64,000 bases of DNA from Podospora pseudoanserina. Its lineage: Eukaryota; Ascomycota; Sordariomycetes; Sordariales; Podosporaceae. The DNA lies in NCBI RefSeq assembly GCF_035222485.1, contig NC_085920.1, positions 7,178,001 through 7,242,000 on the forward strand. Direction: 5' to 3'. Below, piece by piece: positions 1 through 11,152 of this stretch (the stretch's first letter is position 1; each line of letters opens with the position of its first letter). The notes under the pieces were generated by a model. It was not told the origin of the DNA, did no database searches, and was given only the letters and a program-made list of their open reading frames with translations. The position numbers were made by a program, and so were the translations under genes.

Positions 1-529
1 ATGACGCTGAATTCGGAGGGTATGGTATTCCGTGCCTGCTGAACTCGGTCTTGACCACGGGGCGTGAGAGACGGCTTGTGGAGTCGAGAGGCACTCGGTT
101 TGCCCGCCTGATCGAAGCATCATCTGCTCCGGTTCCAGCTCGTGACTGTTGGCCAGGCTCGCCGGTGAGCCCGGACAACTGAGACGCTTGAGCATCTGCC
201 GGTGGGCAGGGGTATGAGAAGAGCGGGTGAACGGTCTGCGGGACTCGAGGATACTGGATCGAGCTGGCGACTTCGGCCGAGAGGCGTTCCCGCAACGGTC
301 TCTTCGGCAAGGGCCGTATCGGTCGACCGGGAAACAGCGTAGACACCGTGTCGGCGGACATTTTGGAAGAATGTTCACGTCCTATGGTCGAACGGTAAGT
401 CGACAAGGTTAGCTTGAGAATCCACCAGCCGGCGAGGAAACCGAGCAGAACTGTGAGGAGGGTGATCCAGAAGCCTTGAGAAGCCGGCAGATCAGGAAAT
501 TGCCACATGACGGGTGGCGCTTTGTTCAT
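1..529 (-). CDS. Hypothetical single-pass membrane protein, cut by the left edge
   Basis: A minus-strand frame stays open for 176 codons from an ATG at 529-527 to the window edge, with no stop, so the C-terminus lies outside. The N-terminus has one strong hydrophobic segment at about residues 19-41 (starting FWITLLTVLLGFLAGWW), suggesting a membrane anchor. A Pro/Arg-rich stretch follows (FPGRPIRPLPKRPLRERLS, about residues 68-86) and then a Ser/Thr-rich, probably disordered region. A second in-frame ATG at 361-359 has a good AAAATG context and would drop the hydrophobic segment, so the start is uncertain. I do not recognise the family. The unbroken frame, the hydrophobic N-terminus and the Arg/Pro motif support a real gene; only the 5' part is visible. 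Confidence 0.6.
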   Translation of the reverse strand, partial: MNKAPPVMWQFPDLPASQGFWITLLTVLLGFLAGWWILKLTLSTYRSTIGREHSSKMSADTVSTLFPGRPIRPLPKRPLRERLSAEVASSIQYPRVPQTVHPLFSYPCPPADAQASQLSGLTGEPGQQSRAGTGADDASIRRANRVPLDSTSRLSRPVVKTEFSRHGIPYPPNSAS

Positions 530-3500
530 GTTTGGGGGAGGAAAGGGTTGCTGACGAGGTGGTGGAAGGGAAGAAGGGCAAGCAGCGACTTTGCAGAAGG
601 CAACGGGCACTCCTTTCGCATCCGCAAGTGTTGCGATTCCCAAAGTGCCATGGGTGGTGCTGCCGTGGGATAGGGGTCCAACATGGGAAGGAGCGCATCA
701 ACCTACCCGACAAGATTTACATAGTACCCCAAACCCTCAGAGCCAGTGCCAGTCGATAGCTGAACAACAAAGCTTGACTACCACAACCGGCCGCAGATAT
801 ACCCCTCCTTGAGTCTATCGGTTTGCTTCGTCTGGAATTGAACAAACTTGATGGTTTATCCTTTCTCGCTTGCTTCGTTCAGTGATGGCTGGCAGCAGCA
901 GGCAGCTAGCAAGAGGCACCACAAGGCAAGCTCGGCGAGGGGAGTCTCGGTTGGCTCCTTTGAGGTCGTCGACACCGGGGTCGGCTGTCTGCCCAAATGA
1001 TGCGTCAGCGCTCTCCACTTTCTTACAATCAACTCACCCGCTTGCAGTAGTTCCTCAATGGCATCAACTGCAAGAGTTGTCCAGGTGTCCTGTCCTCTGT
1101 CGCTGTCATCCTCGGCTGAGAGCAACCATGAGGGGCAACACCACCACCAAGGGCCATTTGAAAGCGAGGGAGCTAGGGAGAAGGGTGCCGAGTCTGGGCT
1201 GATCAACTGCCTGGGGCAACCCACCTGCAAGTCGATAGCAAATTGGAAAACCAGAGGCTCACAATAACTCGGGAAACCAAAGGATGCTAAGCAGCAATGA
1301 AGCTATCAAAGTGGAAGTCGATGGAAACGAAGATGTTTTGATGAGTGCTCAGCAGGCGAACAGAGAATGAGCGAGCGAACAGTGTTCAGTGCTGGCAGTC
1401 CACGACCTACTCGAGGACAAATTACATAATCCGGCCGGACTGCCCACCCCTCCTCCTTATCAACAACATCTTATCGTCCGTTTTAGCGTATCCGACAATA
1501 TCCCGTGAGCTGCTAGCGCGGGGCTCTGACACACGTCCATCCACACACTGTGTGCCTCCAGGGCTTCGACACCCCTGCTTGGGAATGCTAATTCCACAGT
1601 GGCCGTGAATTCTACCGGGAGAGCTAAAAGGGATTTGATACAGAGAAGCCATGGTTGGATACATATGCAGAGGGACTGGCTAGTAGTTATGGGGGAGACC
1701 TTGGCCAATGTTGTACTCTCACCAGACATGGACATTGCACGTGTCGCTGTTCTGTTACGGATCGACAAGCCTGGTATATATATCATACATACTTGAACAC
1801 GGTTGAAAGATAGTCAGAAACACGCCGAGGATAATTAGCAGATCTCCATAGATAGCTGATCTGCTATTAAAGCGGTTATAATGATGGCTTCGAGGCCTGC
1901 TGATTCACAAAAGGTCTTGGCGGAAAATGCTGTCATGGGGCAGATGTGATGGTCTGTATAGTCCTTTCTTAGCAGGACAAGGAAGACTACACTTCTATTA
2001 TGTATGAGAAAAATGCAGCCATGTCCAAGACCAAAGAGTTTGATTCAGGTTTGTTTGGACCTGGCTGGATCTCTAGGTATCTATTGACTTTCGCACCACC
2101 ACATGTCTCTTGGCTTTGGTGAGTCTTAGTCACTGATGTCATGTTGGCGCGTTTGTTCCATCCCGCGTGTATGTTGATGCAAGAGCGCCAAAGGCCCACA
2201 AAACTTCCGAATTCGGATGGAATCCACTTGACCAGATTTCGTACCTGCTGCAAAGGTACACCAGAGAGGGTTGTGAAGAACTCGCGTAGAGGCTTAAGGG
2301 GATCAATTTTTGTGGGGGAACTGCTTCTCAGTCAATGGGAGCTTAGCTGCCTTCAATTGTCCAGCTCACCATGACGGCTGGAAAAACACGAACAGCAATT
2401 GGCATCTTTGGTGCCCTTGCAAAGCATGGTACTCTTGAAAGAAGTGTACGCTGTAGAAAGAATTGGGGCAGAGCTCCCAGGCTGGCCCCACATGGCCCAA
2501 GTGCGGTGCCAAAATTGCTGGAGAACGCTTCGGGGAAAATGTGGTGGTGCGCTGCTGGGTCCCCAGAGCGCTTCTGCCAGTCGCTTCCACTCGCTCCAGT
2601 CCAGTCTCTCCCATCTGGCCCTCTCCTCCTCCTCCTCCTCCTCCTCCTCCTCCTCCTCCTCCTACCGCTCTCACCACCGACTTTCTTGCGCTCACCTGTC
2701 GCTGGACATCCATGCTGTCTCTGCAGTGGCTGAAGTCATGAGAATCACTTCTTTTCCAAAGAGACACTGTGGATTCCGCCCATACCTTCGCAGATTAACC
2801 TAGCACCACACTCGCAGCTGCGCCAGCCATCTCGACGCCCCTAGTTGTCCTCTCAACCACCGCGTCGCATTTTTCCTCCCCTAGTCGGAACACCCTCATC
2901 TCTTCAGCTTCTGGCCAGCTCTTGACAATTGAGCACCAGCAGGACTCTTGGCGGCACTACATTGTGCTGTCACCCTCTCTCAGAGCTCGCTCTCGGATCT
3001 GTCGTCTCTCGGCCCGGCACCACCATCTTCTCTCCTGCAGACCCGACACCCTTTGCTGGAGAGCACCCTGCCTCGAGAACCGAGTATTCTGTTGAGCCCG
3101 ACAGATATCTGGGTACATCTCTACACTACTATCCTTCGGCTTCAGTATTTTGAGCCCTACTGGCGGAATCACATCACGGCAGACTGTGTCGCGCTTCGCC
3201 CATTTTTGCACCAACGGTGGTGCGAACATTGCCTCGACCTTTCCACCCATCTTGGCCGAATCGTCCACAGAAACGTCGACAAACTCGAACATTCTCGTAA
3301 TCACCCGATCTCGACGTCTACATAACTATTCGACACGAGACTTGAACTTTCAGAAATCCTGTCGGTCAGCCTCGGTCGTCAGATCTCGTGTCGCTAGGGC
3401 TTCCCCGATTAAGCGCCGCTTGCCCACACACTCGCGCACCCCTTCGCGCGCCCCTTACACCTGCGTACAGGCCTGCACCTCGATTACACTCTCGCATTTT

Positions 3501-3536
3501 TACTGCCCCTCTCGGAGCGGCTTCACGTGGCAAGCA
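530..3536. other. Long gene-poor region with the leaders of two divergent genes
   Basis: About 3 kb between the minus-strand membrane protein and the CTI6-like gene. Only short, low-complexity or shadow frames occur on both strands. It contains a TCC/CTC microsatellite near 2623-2663 and a C/T-rich stretch from about 2600 to 3500 that looks like the promoter and 5' leader of the downstream gene. A spliced small gene or noncoding RNA cannot be excluded. Confidence 0.5.
2623..2663. repeat. CTC trinucleotide microsatellite
   Basis: About 13 copies of CTC in a pyrimidine-rich stretch roughly 0.9 kb upstream of the CTI6-like start. It yields poly-Leu, poly-Ser or poly-Pro depending on frame, which explains the short open frames here. 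Confidence 0.9.
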
Positions 3537-5659
3537 ATGGCAGGACTCGATCCCAGACGGTCTTCGAGGGCGCGCGCTACCCAGTCACAGTCACAAGTAT
3601 CCTCATCGAGCTCCAGTGCCTCGGGGCGGCCGGAACGTAGCTCGAGGCACTTCAACAAAGCTGGCTCTCCACAAAAATCGGCATCCGCTGGGTCGCTGTC
3701 CTCCGAACCACCGGAAGATACAATCACTGCCGACGATACATTCGCCACACGCCGTCGAACCCGTGGACAGGTGGACGATCGGGACAGAGCTGGCGTCAAG
3801 GCCGAAGCGGCCGACATGACCAGCGCCGACGATGATGTTCAAGAAGAGGACGAGGCCGTTCGCTGCGTGTGCGGCAACGAGGAGTACCCAGGGCCACCAC
3901 CCCTGGAAGATGAACCTAGACATGGGGCCAAGGGGGCTGTGGACGTTGACCCAATATTCTTAGCTTCTGTCACGGATGATGTTGCCGGGTTTTTCGTGCA
4001 GTGTGATGTTTGCAAAGTTTGGCAGCACGGCGGCTGCGTTGGAATCATGACCAATCCCGGTCCCGATGAGTATTTTTGCGAGCTCTGTCGCCGTGATCTT
4101 CACAAATTATGGACAGCTTCCAACGGGTAAGTATGAATCTTTTCCGTACCGTTCTGTGATCGCGCTGGGACGCTGGGCTCAGCTGTGCTCAACAGCTGAG
4201 TGCGGACCCGAGATCATGTTTCACCAGCTTGCACCATCCCCGGGCGTTGGGAGGTCACAGACCATCAATCAATCAAGTTGCTGACATCGTGGCTCGTCGC
4301 AGGAATACCTACTCTTTCTATCTTCCCTTGCGCCGACAATCGAGGACCTCGTCGAGATCTGCGTCTCTGAACAAAGAAGGCACACGATCGCCCACCAAAG
4401 AGAAGGAAACGCGAAGCGGACGAGCCACCTCGGCGAACCAAGCTTCGAAACGGCGGTCGACTATGAACAGCCGCGAGGCTGCTTATGACGAAGCGGAAGC
4501 TCTGAGAAGGGCCATTGAGGCCAGCAAAGAGGAAGCTCATCTCGAGCCCGAGGGCGTTCCTAGGCGGCCTAAGAGGGGGCGAAGCGACAGCGAGGAGTAC
4601 GTGCCGTTGGCTGCGGTCAGTAGCGTTGCTAACTTTGATCAAAGGAAGCAGGAGGGTGCCAAAAGGCAACGCACCAGCTCTCGATCAGTGTCTCCATCCG
4701 TCGACAAGACGGCCGACGACTCGGACGATCCCAAAGGTCCTAGTCGAAACGGGAACAAGTCAAAGCCGCGCGGCGGCGCACGCAATAACCGGAACGAGAA
4801 GCTTTCCGAAAAGGAGGAAAAAGAAAGACAACGGCAAGAGGCCGCGAACAAGAGAAAGGGGAGGGCCGAACGTCGGCGAGCTGATGGTACGGCGTCCACG
4901 AGTTTTGTGAAGGTGTCCGAGGCTCACACGGATGCAGATTCAGATCCTTCAGAAGAGCTGCCGTTGGCAGCTCGGGCCGTAGTCAGCAAGGCGGTAGCAC
5001 CAGTCACCGGAGACACGAGCACAAGCGAGACGGTCGCAGAGACTGTTCAGCAGCCCTCCGCCCCAGAACAGCAGCAGCCTCCTCCAGCATCGCAACCGAC
5101 CCCTGACTCGCCGCCCACGCCTGCCATATCACAGGCCAAGACGGACAAGAAAAAGTCGCACAAACGAAAAGGGCGCAACCAGTACACGCGCGATGACGAA
5201 GCCTCGCCGGCACGGTCGGTTTCCCGAGATATCCAGAAAGACGAGCATCCTCCGACAGGAAAGGGGCACCACCACGGAGACGGCGTCGGAAAGGCGGCAC
5301 ACTCTCGATCGCGAGGTGGGATGAGCAGCAAAGTCACGATGAATGACATGAAGAGGAGGGCAGCGGCTTTGCTGGAATTTATCTCCAGAACACAGGTGGA
5401 GCTTGCTGGAGAGACGGCAGAAGACGCAGCGAGGAATGACGTGGCAAAGGCGGCTATTGTCAATCCCACTAGCGCACCTGCGGTAACGAATGGCACAAAC
5501 GGTATCACCACCGATGATTCGACCCAGAACACATCGACAACAGGGCCGACTTCGGCACTGGAGAGTCAAGAACGGGAGTTCAAAGAGCTTGGATGTGTTG
5601 AAATGATGGACAGCCTGACGAGGCGGTTGGTCAAATGGCAGCAAGAATATGCTGTATAG
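3537..5659 (+). CDS. CTI6: CTI6-like PHD-finger protein of the Rpd3L histone deacetylase complex
   Basis: Two exons, 3537-4126 and 4303-5659, give 648 residues. The 176-nt intron starts GTAAGT and ends GTCGCAG, with a CTGAC branch-like site near 4281. The start is the first ATG in this frame (MAGLDPRR). Residues about 108-184 form a PHD finger with Cys4-His-Cys3 ligands: CVCG, then QCDVC, WQHGGC and FCELC. The first Cys pair is split from the second by an acidic loop of about 40 residues. After the finger come RR/Ser-rich segments, a conserved KRRSTMNSREAAYDE stretch, a long charged disordered region and a conserved C-terminal MDSLTRRLVKWQQEY. This order fits yeast Cti6 and its fungal relatives, which read methylated histone H3 within Rpd3L. 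The function is from family knowledge; the arrangement is seen here. Confidence 0.85.
4127..4302 (+). other. Intron of the CTI6-like gene
   Basis: GTAAGT donor and CGTCGCAG acceptor. Splicing after codon position 2 joins KLWTASNG to NTYSFYLPL, a junction of the kind seen in fungal CTI6 proteins. Without splicing the frame meets a stop at 4128. Confidence 0.85.
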
Positions 5660-6366
5660 TTTTATGGGAGGCTGGAAGAAAAGGCTTTACTCAGGGGGGG
5701 CATATCATTATCTCTTTTGTATTTTGCATTGGCGGCGTTGGCCGGAGGGTTTGTTTTGTTTGGGTCAGGGGGGTGGGTAATCTTTCATTGGCATATTTTG
5801 GCACTGGTACCGGGCGTAGGCACCACGAGCGCAGAAACCAGTCACTGATGGCGCGGGGAAACTTTTTGGTCATCTTTACATTCTCGAAAAGCAGAGCTTT
5901 GCTGTTCTCATTTGTTTTCTCTGCTCAACTACGTCGGTGGGACACTTTAGCAATACCCCTTGCTGCGGACATCTTGGATTCTTTGAGGGAGGTCGGCTGG
6001 GTGGGTTTGTTTTGGTTTTGGGAAAGGATTCTGTATCTAGGGTGGTGGTTCATAGTGTACAAAAGAAGTTTCGAGGAAGAATTGATATCCATCATCGAAC
6101 ATGTGTTGATGAGTAGTCTGTAAATATGATTGTATCCGTGCATTGACCCCGTTACGTGCTCCATCGACATCAAAAATCGAAGGGCTTGGCATCTCATGGA
6201 CCTCTCTCATCAACTGCATGTAAATCCCAACGAGACCAACTCGCCGCCATTCTGCACATAGTAAGTGTTGTTTTGAGGACTCCAGCTGTCGATCTTGAGA
6301 GACCAGTCAACTGACACAACAACAGGTCTTTATTTTCCTTCATTATCGGCTCACAGCCCTCCCACC
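5660..6366. other. Spacer between the CTI6-like gene and MTG1
   Basis: Two genes in tandem; this holds the 3' end of one and the leader of the other. T-rich from about 5690 to 6060. Frames here are not convincing as genes. Confidence 0.6.
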
Positions 6367-6614
6367 ATGCCCCGGATAAGTCCCCGGGCCGCCGTGAGGG
6401 CAGCCTCCAAGGCGACCTCTGAGCTATCTCAGTCCACACCCAACCCCATAACCCCAATATCAACCATGATCAACCAGCGGGCCATCCCCTCCGATGCCAG
6501 CGAAGAGCTCGCGGCATTCAGATCAAAAGCTCCAAAGCCAAAACCAGAACAACCCCCACCAGTCTCAACCCGTTACCCTCATCAAAAACCACATCGTGGT
6601 TATGGACCCGCTTC

Positions 6615-6684
<70 letters not shown>

Positions 6685-7860
6685 GCACGACCAGAGAAAG
6701 AACCCATCCCCATCGATTTTACGGGCTTTGTTCCTAGGGATAAATTCGAAATCTCCACCTCGCTCCCTCGATCCTACTTTCTGGGCCATCACAGCGCCGC
6801 CCTCAACAAAATGCGCCAGTCCCTCTCCAACGTGGGTCTCATCCTCGAGCTTCGAGACTTCCGGGTCCCAATCTCCTCTTGGAACCCGGTATTGGAAGAA
6901 TCGCTATCCTCCACCTCCGCCGGTGTCCCGAGATCACGGATTATCGTCTATACCAAACGGGACCTCGCCCCCCCAGCGCAAATGACTCCCCACGGGCGAC
7001 CGGTGCCGGGCACGCAACCACCGGGGAATGTCGTTCGGGTTTTGAGGACCTTTCACAGGCCGCCGAGGGTGAATAATGTAAAGGACATCATTTTCTTGGG
7101 TATGGGGCCTCATGGAGCGTCTTTGCAGCCGTTGCTGGACGGGATAAGGGATGTCGCACGGGAGATGGACTCCCTCACTGGGCTGAGGGTGATGGTGGTG
7201 GGGATGCCGAACGCGGGCAAGTCCACCCTGCTGAACAGACTCAGGAGTCACAGTCTACATTTGGGCAAGGCGGCCAAGACGGGGGCGCAACCTGGCGTGA
7301 CGAGAAAGTTGGGAACGCCGGTTAGGATTCTTCCCGGGGAGGACTCGGGCGATCCGGAGAGCATGGGGCTGGGGGAGGGGGTTTTCATCGTCGACACGCC
7401 GGGTGTGTTTGTGCCGTACGTTTCTGAGCCGGAGGCCATGTTGAAGCTGGCGCTGGTGGGGTGTGTAAAGGACGGGATCATTCCTGCTGTTACTGTGGCT
7501 GACTACCTCTTGTATCGGTTAAACCTGGTCAGGGAGACGACATACCTGCAAAGGTTTGGGATGGGGAGGCCGACGAATGATGTGCATCAGTTTTTGAGGG
7601 CGGCGGCAAGACGGACGGGGAAGTTGAGGAAGGGAGGAGATGAGAGTATGGAACATGCGGCCGACTGGGTTATTCAGGAGTGGAGGAAGGGGAATCTGGG
7701 GAGGTTGTTGCTTGACGAGGTGACTCCCAAGAAACTGGAGGAGGCGATGGAGCTGGCGAGGGAGCCGAGTCTGAGTATGAACCAGGCGAGGAAGAGGGAG
7801 AAGGTGGCGAGGAAGGAGAGGAATGAGGCTAAGAGGGCTGGTGGTGGGGAGAGTGCTTGA
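6367..7860 (+). CDS. MTG1: Mitochondrial ribosome-associated GTPase MTG1 (circularly permuted GTPase)
   Basis: A single exon of 497 residues starting MPRISPRAAVRAAS, a basic, Ala/Ser-rich start that fits a mitochondrial targeting peptide. The GTPase motifs come in permuted order, as in the YlqF/MTG1 family: G4-like YTKRD at about residue 195, the P-loop GMPNAGKST at about 277, the Thr-containing G2 region PGVTRK near 305, and G3 DTPG at about 343. MTG1 acts in assembly of the mitochondrial large ribosomal subunit. An uninterrupted tract of 23 Gln (CAA codons, 6616-6684) sits between the targeting region and the GTPase core. The Lys/Arg-rich C-terminus (KREKVARKERNEAKR) could touch rRNA (inference). 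The gene converges on SLS1 with about 280 bp between. Confidence 0.88.
6616..6684 (+). repeat. (CAA)23 microsatellite encoding poly-Gln in MTG1
   Basis: Twenty-three pure CAA codons. The lack of CAG interruptions suggests recent slippage and a length that may vary between strains. Confidence 0.95.
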
Positions 7861-8137
7861 GGGGTGTGTAGAACGATGAGTTATTGTACGTTTTTGTATA
7901 CTAGGTGATTGGGTTTCCAATACGGGAACATGCAAACCGATTCTTCGCGTGAAAAGATAATGTCCAAAAGCGACGTTCCCATATGCAGTTTATCTATGTC
8001 TCTCTCTATATGCAGCCCACCATATGATCTATCATACACACCACCGTTCCTCGTCACTTTCTTTGTACATTGACCCTCAGTAGAGAGATGCAGTTGCTTT
8101 TATACACACAACAGATTTCCTTCCATCACCCCACTCC

Positions 8138-11100
8138 TTATTTTTCCCCGGCCCCCACCCAGTCCCCAAACCACTTCACCCCCTCCTTCTTCACCTCCCC
8201 ATCCTCCCCAACCAGCACCTCTCCCCTCGCAAACTTCCCCACCGCCTCGAGATACTCCCTTGTCAACTCTTCCACGCTCTTCTCCTTGACCTCCGGCTTC
8301 TCAGCCGGCTCAGCCATAACCAGAGCCTCATCGATGGCTTCCACCAAATCAGCCCCCTCCCCAATCTCCCCCATGACCTCCTCCGCTGCCAGGAACCTTT
8401 CATCCTCCTGCTCGGCTACCCCCTCTTCCACAACCCCCTCCTTAGCAGCCTCAACAGGCACCGCATCCAACGCAACCTCACTCCTCACCCCCCTCCTAAA
8501 CCCCCCGCTAACATGCGTGTATCTCATCCTAAAACCCCCCCACTCACTCATGATCATCCGATGGATCTCCAGTCCCGCAAACATGTAATCCATCTCCACC
8601 TCCCCTTCCTCCCCTTCCTCCCCTTCCTTCCCAGCAAACAATCTCCTCGGCAACCTCAACCCATCCAAACTCGCCGGTGTCGCCAGCTTCTCCTCCCACG
8701 GCTTAAGCGTGCTGTCCCTGAGGAACTCAAACATCGGCTCGGCGTGCTCCTTGATCCCTGTCCCCGGGAGATCATAGTACTTTGTCTGATGAAGCCTCAC
8801 GTCAGAGGGTGATTCGGGGAGGGGGAGGTCGGCGTCGTGGTCGTTGATCACCGCGCGGAGGTCCTTGAGTTCTTTGATCTCGCGGTGGTCCGACTCGATG
8901 CGGACTTCCAAATTGGGGGCCGAAGAGATGAGGGATGGGTCGGTGTCAGGGGCGGGGATGAACCGGAGGACTGTGATCATGTGCCAGAGCCCGGGGTTTT
9001 TGAGGTTGGATTCGAGAGACAGGAAACGGACACAGGGCAGGACAGGGGCGAATGTTCGAGGGAGATCGGGGGCCGGAGGGGCGGTGGTTGAGGGGGAAAC
9101 GGAGGAGAAGAGGACATGGCCAAAAACGGCGGTGGTGTCGGTTTTGGGGTGGAGGGACCAGCCGGGGGAGTAGTCGGCTTTGTTGACGGGGAGGGCTTCG
9201 GTGCGGTCTTTGAATTCGATGGGGTGGGTGACGATGGAGGTGGGGATTGGGTTTTTGGTGGATGAGGTTGTTGTCGTTTGGTCGGGGGGGGAAACATCCT
9301 CATCGTCGGTTGCTCGTGTTGATTTTGGTGGGACCTTGTTCGTGGCGGCTGTCCATCTGGCCCAAGACTTGCTGCGCTCGTGCCAGGGGAGCTTGGGACC
9401 GCAGTCCACCTCGGGAACAAAGCGAGCCTTGGAGGAAGCCTCGGGGGTTTCAACCAGGGACCGAGAAGCACGAGGGTCCTCACGGTAGGCGTAGCTCAAC
9501 AGACGGAGCACCTGCTCGCCGTGGTTTTCGGTGACTGCGTCTCGTCCAGGCAGCTGAATCCAGGTGACGAGGATCTTGTCGCCGGACGGGCTACGGCGAA
9601 TAATGCTGTTTGTCATGGTTTCGACCTGATTCAAAACCGCCGGCTCGATCGCCAGAGGCCCTGGGGTGATGAAGCTGGCGTTGAACTGAACTGTTTTCAT
9701 GTGGGACAGCAGCTGGTTGAGACGGTCGAGAATCAAGTCAGCAGTGTGTTTGGGTGCGGTGATCGAAAGGTATTGCGAGCTGGGGAACATCTCGATCTGC
9801 TTTCCGTTTTTCAACAGGGTGCGCGAGATATCTCTTAACCACCTCTTACCACCAAGGGTCAGCATGTCAAACTCGGCCTTTCGCAGCTTCACATCCAAGT
9901 AGCCTTGTCCCTCGAGAACACGGCTGCACGACAGATCCCAGCACATGCGCATCAAACGCACCACCAGCTTCTCCTTGGGAGGAGCCCCTTGGGAAACGTA
10001 ACCCCAAAGCTTTCCATCCAGATCTGGCGGGGTGTTTTCAGCGGCCGCAACCCATGGGCGGATCTCCAAAATCCAGGGAGGGACTGTCGTGTTGGCATCT
10101 CCCGGATCTTTGAATTGGCGGGCCGAGTTCCACGTCTCAACATATGCGTTGAGTTGGGGAACCGTGAAACCTTGCATGAGAGTATCCTTGAGCGTGACAA
10201 ATTCCTCCTCGTTCAGCACCCGCTCGTCTGCCGGTCGCAGCTCGTGAATGTTGAGCAGTATTTCCTCCGAGGTGAGACTACCAGCGCCCCCTTCAAGCAG
10301 ATTCTGCAACATAGCCGAAGTCTGCCCCAGCTCTAGATCTTTGCCTCCCGTGGTGAGTTTTTCCAGTCGCCTAAGGGGCTTTTTTCGAAGCACGATTGCC
10401 GTCGCTGGCTTGCCCAGCATATCCAACCCCAGGTTCTCCCTTTCAGCTTCGACAAGTTGCCCCTTGGACTTCCAGCTTTTCGAGTCTTTCGAGTCTTTGA
10501 ATTGAGGAAAGGGCCAGTACATGCTCTTGTTTGCGGCATGTTCGCCCGATCTTCTGGATCTGTCGCTCCACGCGGGTGGGTGCTCGCTCCATGCGGCTGG
10601 GTTCTCTGGACTTTCGAAACCGCCATCACTTTGGTCTTCTACCAGGCCCTCACTCCAAAGCCGTTGGCCATACTCCTCGATTTCCCGCGCAATATCCTGC
10701 TGGATTTCCTGCTGGATTTCCTGCTGAATTTTCTCTCCGCTAGCCTCTGGGCTTCTCTTTTGTTCCTCCTCGGCAGCTTCCAGTTCCCATGGGGCTGGCT
10801 CGAGGATCCTCTGAATTCTTTTCCTCTTCTTGACTTCTGTCACCTCGACTTCGAAGAAATTTTCCGTCGTGATCTCGGGTTCGTCTTCAGAGCTCGGTTT
10901 CGACCCGGACGAAGAACCAGCAGCGTAGCATCGTGAATGCGATCGTTGACGCGAAAGCGGCAAAACGGTATGCCTGGACAGCGCGGGGAGCGAAGAAACA
11001 GGTCGACTTCCAAAGTATCTCGACGATCGGTTTGCGACTCTTGCGCCGGTGCCCGAAGCCGACAGAAAACCCGAACCTGCAGCGCCTGCCAACTGAAGCC

Positions 11101-11152
11101 GGCACCTCAAGCAAACAAAGCTGGCGCTGCCAGTCACCTGTCGCCTGAGCAT
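8138..11152 (-). CDS. SLS1: Mitochondrial inner-membrane protein SLS1/RMP1
   Basis: One uninterrupted exon of 1004 residues, from ATG 11152 (MLRRQVTGSASF) to a stop at 8138. The first 75 or so residues are rich in Arg, Ser and Ala with almost no acids, a typical mitochondrial presequence. The middle region (LEKLTTGGKDLELGQTS, then LLNIHELRPADERVL) and the long C-terminal part resemble the fungal SLS1 family. Yeast Sls1 couples mitochondrial transcription to translation at the inner membrane; Podospora anserina RMP1 is the homologue and was reported as linked to the mating-type locus (family knowledge). No strong membrane helix is obvious. A tandem IQQE repeat lies near residues 140-150. Family assignment is from overall resemblance, so moderately sure. 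Confidence 0.72.
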   Translation of the reverse strand: MLRRQVTGSASFVCLRCRLQLAGAAGSGFLSASGTGARVANRSSRYFGSRPVSSLPALSRHTVLPLSRQRSHSRCYAAGSSSGSKPSSEDEPEITTENFFEVEVTEVKKRKRIQRILEPAPWELEAAEEEQKRSPEASGEKIQQEIQQEIQQDIAREIEEYGQRLWSEGLVEDQSDGGFESPENPAAWSEHPPAWSDRSRRSGEHAANKSMYWPFPQFKDSKDSKSWKSKGQLVEAERENLGLDMLGKPATAIVLRKKPLRRLEKLTTGGKDLELGQTSAMLQNLLEGGAGSLTSEEILLNIHELRPADERVLNEEEFVTLKDTLMQGFTVPQLNAYVETWNSARQFKDPGDANTTVPPWILEIRPWVAAAENTPPDLDGKLWGYVSQGAPPKEKLVVRLMRMCWDLSCSRVLEGQGYLDVKLRKAEFDMLTLGGKRWLRDISRTLLKNGKQIEMFPSSQYLSITAPKHTADLILDRLNQLLSHMKTVQFNASFITPGPLAIEPAVLNQVETMTNSIIRRSPSGDKILVTWIQLPGRDAVTENHGEQVLRLLSYAYREDPRASRSLVETPEASSKARFVPEVDCGPKLPWHERSKSWARWTAATNKVPPKSTRATDDEDVSPPDQTTTTSSTKNPIPTSIVTHPIEFKDRTEALPVNKADYSPGWSLHPKTDTTAVFGHVLFSSVSPSTTAPPAPDLPRTFAPVLPCVRFLSLESNLKNPGLWHMITVLRFIPAPDTDPSLISSAPNLEVRIESDHREIKELKDLRAVINDHDADLPLPESPSDVRLHQTKYYDLPGTGIKEHAEPMFEFLRDSTLKPWEEKLATPASLDGLRLPRRLFAGKEGEEGEEGEVEMDYMFAGLEIHRMIMSEWGGFRMRYTHVSGGFRRGVRSEVALDAVPVEAAKEGVVEEGVAEQEDERFLAAEEVMGEIGEGADLVEAIDEALVMAEPAEKPEVKEKSVEELTREYLEAVGKFARGEVLVGEDGEVKKEGVKWFGDWVGAGEK
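10693..10730 (-). repeat. 12-bp tandem repeat inside SLS1
   Basis: About three copies of a 12-bp unit (GGATTTCCTGCT on the plus strand) encode repeated Gln-Glu-Ile-Gln. It lies in the charged, probably coiled or disordered N-terminal region. Confidence 0.8.

Noticed and set aside
2366-2803. Frames with poly-Leu, poly-Ser, poly-Pro and poly-Gly around 2640
   Set aside because: All come from one CTC microsatellite read in different frames and strands.
5635-6123. 162-residue plus-strand frame after the CTI6-like gene
   Set aside because: Overlaps the CTI6 C-terminus, Phe/Trp/Val-rich from T/G-rich spacer sequence; no motif.
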